Shown here piece by piece: positions 60,785 through 64,000 of a DNA stretch of 64,000 bases (position 1 is its first letter; each line of letters opens with the position of its first letter). The notes beneath the pieces are model-generated. The model had not been told where the DNA came from, did no database searches, and saw only the letters and a program-made list of their open reading frames with translations. Origin of the DNA: Azospirillum canadense. Lineage in GTDB: Bacteria; Pseudomonadota; Alphaproteobacteria; Azospirillales; Azospirillaceae. Made by a program: the position numbers and the translations under genes. The stretch spans positions 620,001 through 684,000 of the forward strand of contig NZ_JAOQNG010000002.1 of assembly GCF_025961225.1 (NCBI RefSeq), in the 5' to 3' direction.

Positions 60785-61392
60785 TGGAACGCGCCCCCCG
60801 CTTCGCCGCCGACCTCGCCCACCTGCCGACCAGTGCGCATGGCCCACGCGCGACCACATGGTGGGGGACGCTGGGCTTCATCCTGATCGAGGCGACCGGC
60901 TTCGCGCTGGCCGCCGCGGCCTATTTCTACCTGATGGGCCAGACGGAGACCTGGCCGCCGGGCCAGTCGCCGCCGGACTGGCTGTGGGGGACGCTCCAAC
61001 TCGTCCTGATGCTGGCCAGCCTGTGGCCAAACTGGTGGACCGACCGGGTCGCCCACGCCGACGATTTGCGCAAGGTGCGGATCGGGTTGGTCGCCATGTC
61101 GGCCGTCGGGCTGCTCACCCTGGTCGTCCGTGCCTTCGAGTTCGGCGCGCTGAACTGCCGCTGGGACGACAACGCCTACGGTTCCATGGTCTGGGTGCTG
61201 CTGGGGCTGCACGCCACGCACCTGATCACCGACGTCGGCGACACTCTGGTCCTGACCGTGCTGATGTTCACCAAGCACGTGGAGCCGCGCCGCTTCACCG
61301 ACGTCACCGACAACTGCGTCTATTGGAACTTCGTGGTCGCCGCCTGGGTGCCGCTCTGGGCGCTGCTCTACGTCGTGCCGAGGGTGGTCTGA
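60784..61392 (+). CDS. coxC: Cytochrome c oxidase subunit III
   Basis: A 202-residue membrane protein of the oxidase subunit III family, about five helices: ILIEATGFALAAAAYFYLM, TLQLVLMLASLWPNWW, VLLGLHATHLITDV and the C-terminal VYWNFVVAAWVPLWALLY. The first helices of long subunit III are absent, as in short forms. The start shares one base with the coxA stop. Confidence 0.87.
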   Translation: MERAPRFAADLAHLPTSAHGPRATTWWGTLGFILIEATGFALAAAAYFYLMGQTETWPPGQSPPDWLWGTLQLVLMLASLWPNWWTDRVAHADDLRKVRIGLVAMSAVGLLTLVVRAFEFGALNCRWDDNAYGSMVWVLLGLHATHLITDVGDTLVLTVLMFTKHVEPRRFTDVTDNCVYWNFVVAAWVPLWALLYVVPRVV

Positions 61393-61393
61393 G

Positions 61394-61738
61394 ATGGCGG
61401 CGCGGCGCATGCAATGGGCGCCCTGGGCCGGCTGGCTGGCCGGGCCGCTGGGCTGGATCGTCCAGCACCAGGGCGGGTCCAACACCGTGTTCTGGAACTG
61501 CAACCTGGGCCAGCCCCCGCTGGTGGTGACGCTGGGCGTGGTCGGCGCGCTGGTGGCGCTGGGCGGCGGTTGGCTGTCCTGGCGGGCAATGCGCGACGCC
61601 GAACCGGCGGACATCGCGGAGCCCCGCTGGGGGAGCCAGCGCTTCATCGGCATGGTGGGCGTGCTGGTCGTGCTGATCGTCCTGGTCGCCATCGCCGGGC
61701 AGACGATGGCCGGCCTAATCCTGCGCGGCTGCGGGTGA
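61394..61738 (+). CDS. Small membrane protein of the oxidase cluster
   Basis: A 114-residue protein with three predicted membrane segments (AGWLAGPLGWIVQHQ, VVTLGVVGALVALGGGWLSW, IGMVGVLVVLIVLVAIAGQ). It is conserved in position beside caa3 oxidases in my recollection, but I cannot name it. It lies two bases after coxC and may be an assembly factor or a subunit IV-like protein. Confidence 0.7.
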   Translation: MAARRMQWAPWAGWLAGPLGWIVQHQGGSNTVFWNCNLGQPPLVVTLGVVGALVALGGGWLSWRAMRDAEPADIAEPRWGSQRFIGMVGVLVVLIVLVAIAGQTMAGLILRGCG

Positions 61739-61767
61739 CGGCTGCGGGTGAGGGGGGAGGAATCGCC

Positions 61768-62193
61768 ATGTCCTTCGGGCGGAGCAGACGGATCGCGTTG
61801 GCGGTGCTCGCGCTCGTCGTCGTTGCGGGCGGGGCGGGCCTCGCTTGGGAAAGCCGACGGGAGCAGGACAAGACCTGGCGCCGCGCCGCCGCCATCACCG
61901 GCGGCGATCCCCACGCGGGGCAGGAGGCGGTGCTGCGCTACGGCTGCGGCAGCTGCCACACCATCCCCGGCGTGACGCGCGCCCGCGGGCTGGTCGGCCC
62001 GCCGCTGAGCAACTTCGGCAGCCGGGTCTTCGTCGGCGGCGTCCTCCACAACACGCCGGAGAACGTGATGAGCTGGGTGAAGGATCCCCCCGGCATTTCG
62101 CCGAAGACGGCGATGCCCAACCTGGGCGTCAGCGACCGCGACGCGCGGGACATCACCGCCTACCTCTACACCCTCACCGACGGGGGCTGGTGA
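61768..62193 (+). CDS. Membrane-anchored or secreted cytochrome c
   Basis: A 141-residue mono-haem cytochrome with N-terminal helix (IALAVLALVVVAGGAGLAW) and CGSCH (60-64). The methionine ligand is probably in KTAMPNLGV. A GGGGAGG precedes ATG 61768. It lies between the oxidase genes and the XoxJ-like gene and may be the direct acceptor (XoxG-like) of the quinoprotein or a donor to the oxidase. Confidence 0.85.
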   Translation: MSFGRSRRIALAVLALVVVAGGAGLAWESRREQDKTWRRAAAITGGDPHAGQEAVLRYGCGSCHTIPGVTRARGLVGPPLSNFGSRVFVGGVLHNTPENVMSWVKDPPGISPKTAMPNLGVSDRDARDITAYLYTLTDGGW

Positions 62194-62194
62194 C

Positions 62195-63007
62195 ATGCGG
62201 CAGTGCGTGATCGTTGCGGCCCTGCTTCTCGTCCTGTGGGCGGGCGGAGCGCCGGCCGGGGCGGAGGCCTTGCGCGTCTGCGCCGATCCCAACAACCTTC
62301 CCTACAGCAACGACCGCGGCGAAGGCTTCGAGAACCGCATCGTCGAACTGCTGGCCCGCGACCTCGGCATGACCGTCGACTACACCTGGTGGGCGCAGCG
62401 CCGCGGCTTCATCCGGAACACGTTGAAGGCCGGCCTGTGCGACGTGGTCGCCGGGGTGCCTATGGGGCTGCCGATGCTGGCGGTGACGCGGCCCTACTAC
62501 CGCTCCACCTACGTCTTCGTCACCGTCGCGGCGCGCGGGCTGGACATCCGCAGCTTCGATGACGAGCGGCTGCGCACGCTGCGCGTCGGGGTGCAGATGA
62601 TCGGCGACGATTTCTCCAACGCCCCACCAGCCCACGCGCTGAGCCGCCGCGGCATCGTGGAGAATGTGCGCGGCTACCTCGTCTACGGCGACTACACCCA
62701 GCCGAACCCGACCGCCCGCATTGTGGAGGCGGTGGCGCGGGGCGACGTCGACGTCGCCGTCGTTTGGGGGCCACAGGCGGGCTTCTTCGCCCGGCGCCAA
62801 CCGGTGCCGCTGACGCTCACCCCGGTGTCGCCGAGCATCGACGGGCCGATCCGCCCGATGATCTTCGACATCTCCATGGGCACCCGCCGCGAGGACACGT
62901 ACCTTCGCGAACGCCTGGACGATGCGCTGGGGCGCAACGCCGCGGCGATCGACGCCATCCTGGCGGACTACGGCGTGCCCAGGGTCGACCCGCCGCGCGC
63001 GCCTTGA
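62195..63007 (+). CDS. Quinoprotein-associated periplasmic binding protein (XoxJ/MxaJ-like)
   Basis: A 270-residue secreted protein of the family 3 solute-binding fold with signal peptide (cleavage near AGA-EAL). LRVCADPNNLPYSNDRGEGFENRIVELLA (ends LRVCAD and VELLA) is the signature of the MxaJ/XoxJ family, proteins needed for PQQ alcohol dehydrogenase activation. Only one base separates it from the cytochrome gene. No ABC permease is nearby, which also argues against a transport role. Confidence 0.85.
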   Translation: MRQCVIVAALLLVLWAGGAPAGAEALRVCADPNNLPYSNDRGEGFENRIVELLARDLGMTVDYTWWAQRRGFIRNTLKAGLCDVVAGVPMGLPMLAVTRPYYRSTYVFVTVAARGLDIRSFDDERLRTLRVGVQMIGDDFSNAPPAHALSRRGIVENVRGYLVYGDYTQPNPTARIVEAVARGDVDVAVVWGPQAGFFARRQPVPLTLTPVSPSIDGPIRPMIFDISMGTRREDTYLRERLDDALGRNAAAIDAILADYGVPRVDPPRAP

Positions 63008-63075
63008 CCGCTTCGTTTGCAGTCCCCCGCAACGTTCCGCTACACTCGCGCTAAAGTTTCCGGAGTGATGCGCCC

Positions 63076-64000
63076 TTGTTTGACGATGACCCCGGCGGCC
63101 AGGCCGAGATCCTGCGGCGGCGGGCCATGCCGTCCCTGTTCGAGGCCCTGGAAACGCAGTCCGAAGGCACGGTCGCCATCGACCGGAGCGGGCGCATCGT
63201 CTGGATCAACGCCAAATACGCCAAGATGCTGGGCATCAGCGATCCGGCCTCCGCCATCGGGCAGGAGGTGGAGGCGGTCATCCCCAACAGCCAGCTGCGT
63301 CAGGTCGTGAAGAGCGGGCAGCCGATCCTGCTCGACGTCATGAGCTTTGGATCGCAACGTTTGGTTGTTTCTCGCTTTCCGCTGACCGACGACGACGGCA
63401 CGGTAATCGGGGCCGTGGGCTATGTCTTCTACGACAGCCTGCACCGGCTGAAGCCGCTGCTTGGCGAACTCGCCCGGCTGGAGGCGGAGTTGGAGGCGGC
63501 CAAGCGCCACCTCAACGAACGCCGGCAGCCGCGCCACACGCTGCAAAGCTACGTCGGTGACAGCCCCATCTGCCTGGACGTCAAGCGCCGGGCCCGGCTC
63601 GCCGCCCGCCATGACTCGCCGATCCTGCTGCTGGGCGAGACCGGAACGGGGAAGGAGCTGATCGCCCAAGCCATTCACGGCCTGTCGGCGCGGTCGGCGA
63701 AGCCCTTCGTCGGGGTCAACGTGGCCGCCATTCCCGACACGCTGCTGGAGGCCGAATTCTTCGGGACGGTGCCCGGCGCCTACACCGGGGTGGATCGGCG
63801 CGGACGGGAAGGGCGCTTCAAGACGGCCGACGGCGGCACCCTGTTCCTGGACGAGATCGGGGACATGCCGCTGGCCCTCCAGGCCAAGCTGCTGCGCGCG
63901 TTGCAGGAGCAGGAGATCGAGCCGCTGGGCTCCGACCGGCCGGTCAAGGTGGACGTGCGGGTCATCGCGGCGACGAACGTCGATCTGGAACAGCGCATCC
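63076..64000 (+). CDS. Sigma-54-dependent PAS-AAA+ regulator (3' end outside window)
   Basis: Frame open to the window end (308 codons). An N-terminal PAS domain (about 20-125; TVAIDRSGRIVWINAKYAKM) is followed by a short coiled coil and the sigma-54 interaction AAA+ domain with Walker A GETGTGKE (187-194) and Walker B GGTLFLDEIGD. The sigma-54 contact loop reads GAYTGV (234-239), where GAFTGA is usual. TTG 63076 is the likely start, with GGAG ten bases upstream; an in-frame stop at 63052-63054 limits alternatives, and ATG 63127 is the next candidate. It probably senses a cytoplasmic signal for the quinoprotein/oxidase operon. Confidence 0.82.
   Translation, partial: MFDDDPGGQAEILRRRAMPSLFEALETQSEGTVAIDRSGRIVWINAKYAKMLGISDPASAIGQEVEAVIPNSQLRQVVKSGQPILLDVMSFGSQRLVVSRFPLTDDDGTVIGAVGYVFYDSLHRLKPLLGELARLEAELEAAKRHLNERRQPRHTLQSYVGDSPICLDVKRRARLAARHDSPILLLGETGTGKELIAQAIHGLSARSAKPFVGVNVAAIPDTLLEAEFFGTVPGAYTGVDRRGREGRFKTADGGTLFLDEIGDMPLALQAKLLRALQEQEIEPLGSDRPVKVDVRVIAATNVDLEQRI

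Noticed and set aside
62195..63007. Ordinary amino acid ABC transporter binding protein
   Set aside because: No permease or ATPase is adjacent, and the CADPNNLPYSN start is that of quinoprotein-associated XoxJ/MxaJ proteins.

Overview
The window is a very GC-rich alphaproteobacterial sequence whose gene content best fits Azospirillum or a close Rhodospirillales relative. This is an inference from codon bias, the ehu/eut/doe ectoine module, TRAP and ABC uptake systems and long hybrid kinases; no rRNA or other species marker is present. A plasmid-type parA/parB pair with two candidate parS palindromes (50374-52401) suggests a secondary replicon (chromid or megaplasmid).

Layout. (1) 1-14556: ectoine/hydroxyectoine uptake and catabolism. 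Leftward run ehuA-ehuC-ehuD-eutA-eutB-eutC-doeA-doeB-ehuB (ehuB leaves the window), leftward MocR-type enuR, then rightward asnC, semialdehyde dehydrogenase, aminotransferase and an MDR alcohol dehydrogenase. A shared sequence element lies upstream of ehuA and between enuR and asnC. (2) 14857-23347: two adjacent giant hybrid histidine kinases; the second overlaps a convergent lysR at its 3' end. (3) 24216-34109: lysR divergent from an operon with a split transketolase, SDR, 3-hydroxyacid dehydrogenase-like enzyme, TRAP transporter, a second full-length transketolase and a D-2-hydroxyacid dehydrogenase, probably for an unidentified hydroxy- or sugar acid. (4) 34245-40374, leftward: promoter, TPP riboswitch, luxE-like and luxC-like genes, an NMT1/THI5-type ABC transporter and an SDR. 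This is the most novel-looking unit: a thiamin-controlled operon that appears able to import a compound and reduce a carboxylate to aldehyde and alcohol. (5) 40497-50341: a small unknown gene and a four-gene RND efflux operon (adaptor, two pumps, outer membrane factor). (6) 50374-52401: XRE-ParA, ParB and palindromes. (7) 52426-54875: two adjacent damaged leftward genes (frameshifted methyltransferase; TPR protein with an amber codon near its original start). (8) 55254-64000: PQQ alcohol dehydrogenase with the Asp-x-Asp signature of lanthanide enzymes, cytochrome c, caa3-type oxidase, a second cytochrome c, a XoxJ/MxaJ-like protein and the start of a sigma-54 activator, together a self-contained periplasmic alcohol respiration chain.

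Three composite palindromic repeats occur at 10136-10387, 34123-34229 and 57633-57838. The first and third share inner hairpins, and the third lies inside the coxB reading frame between the start codon and the lipoprotein signal. No rRNA, tRNA, CRISPR array, transposase or prophage gene was recognised.
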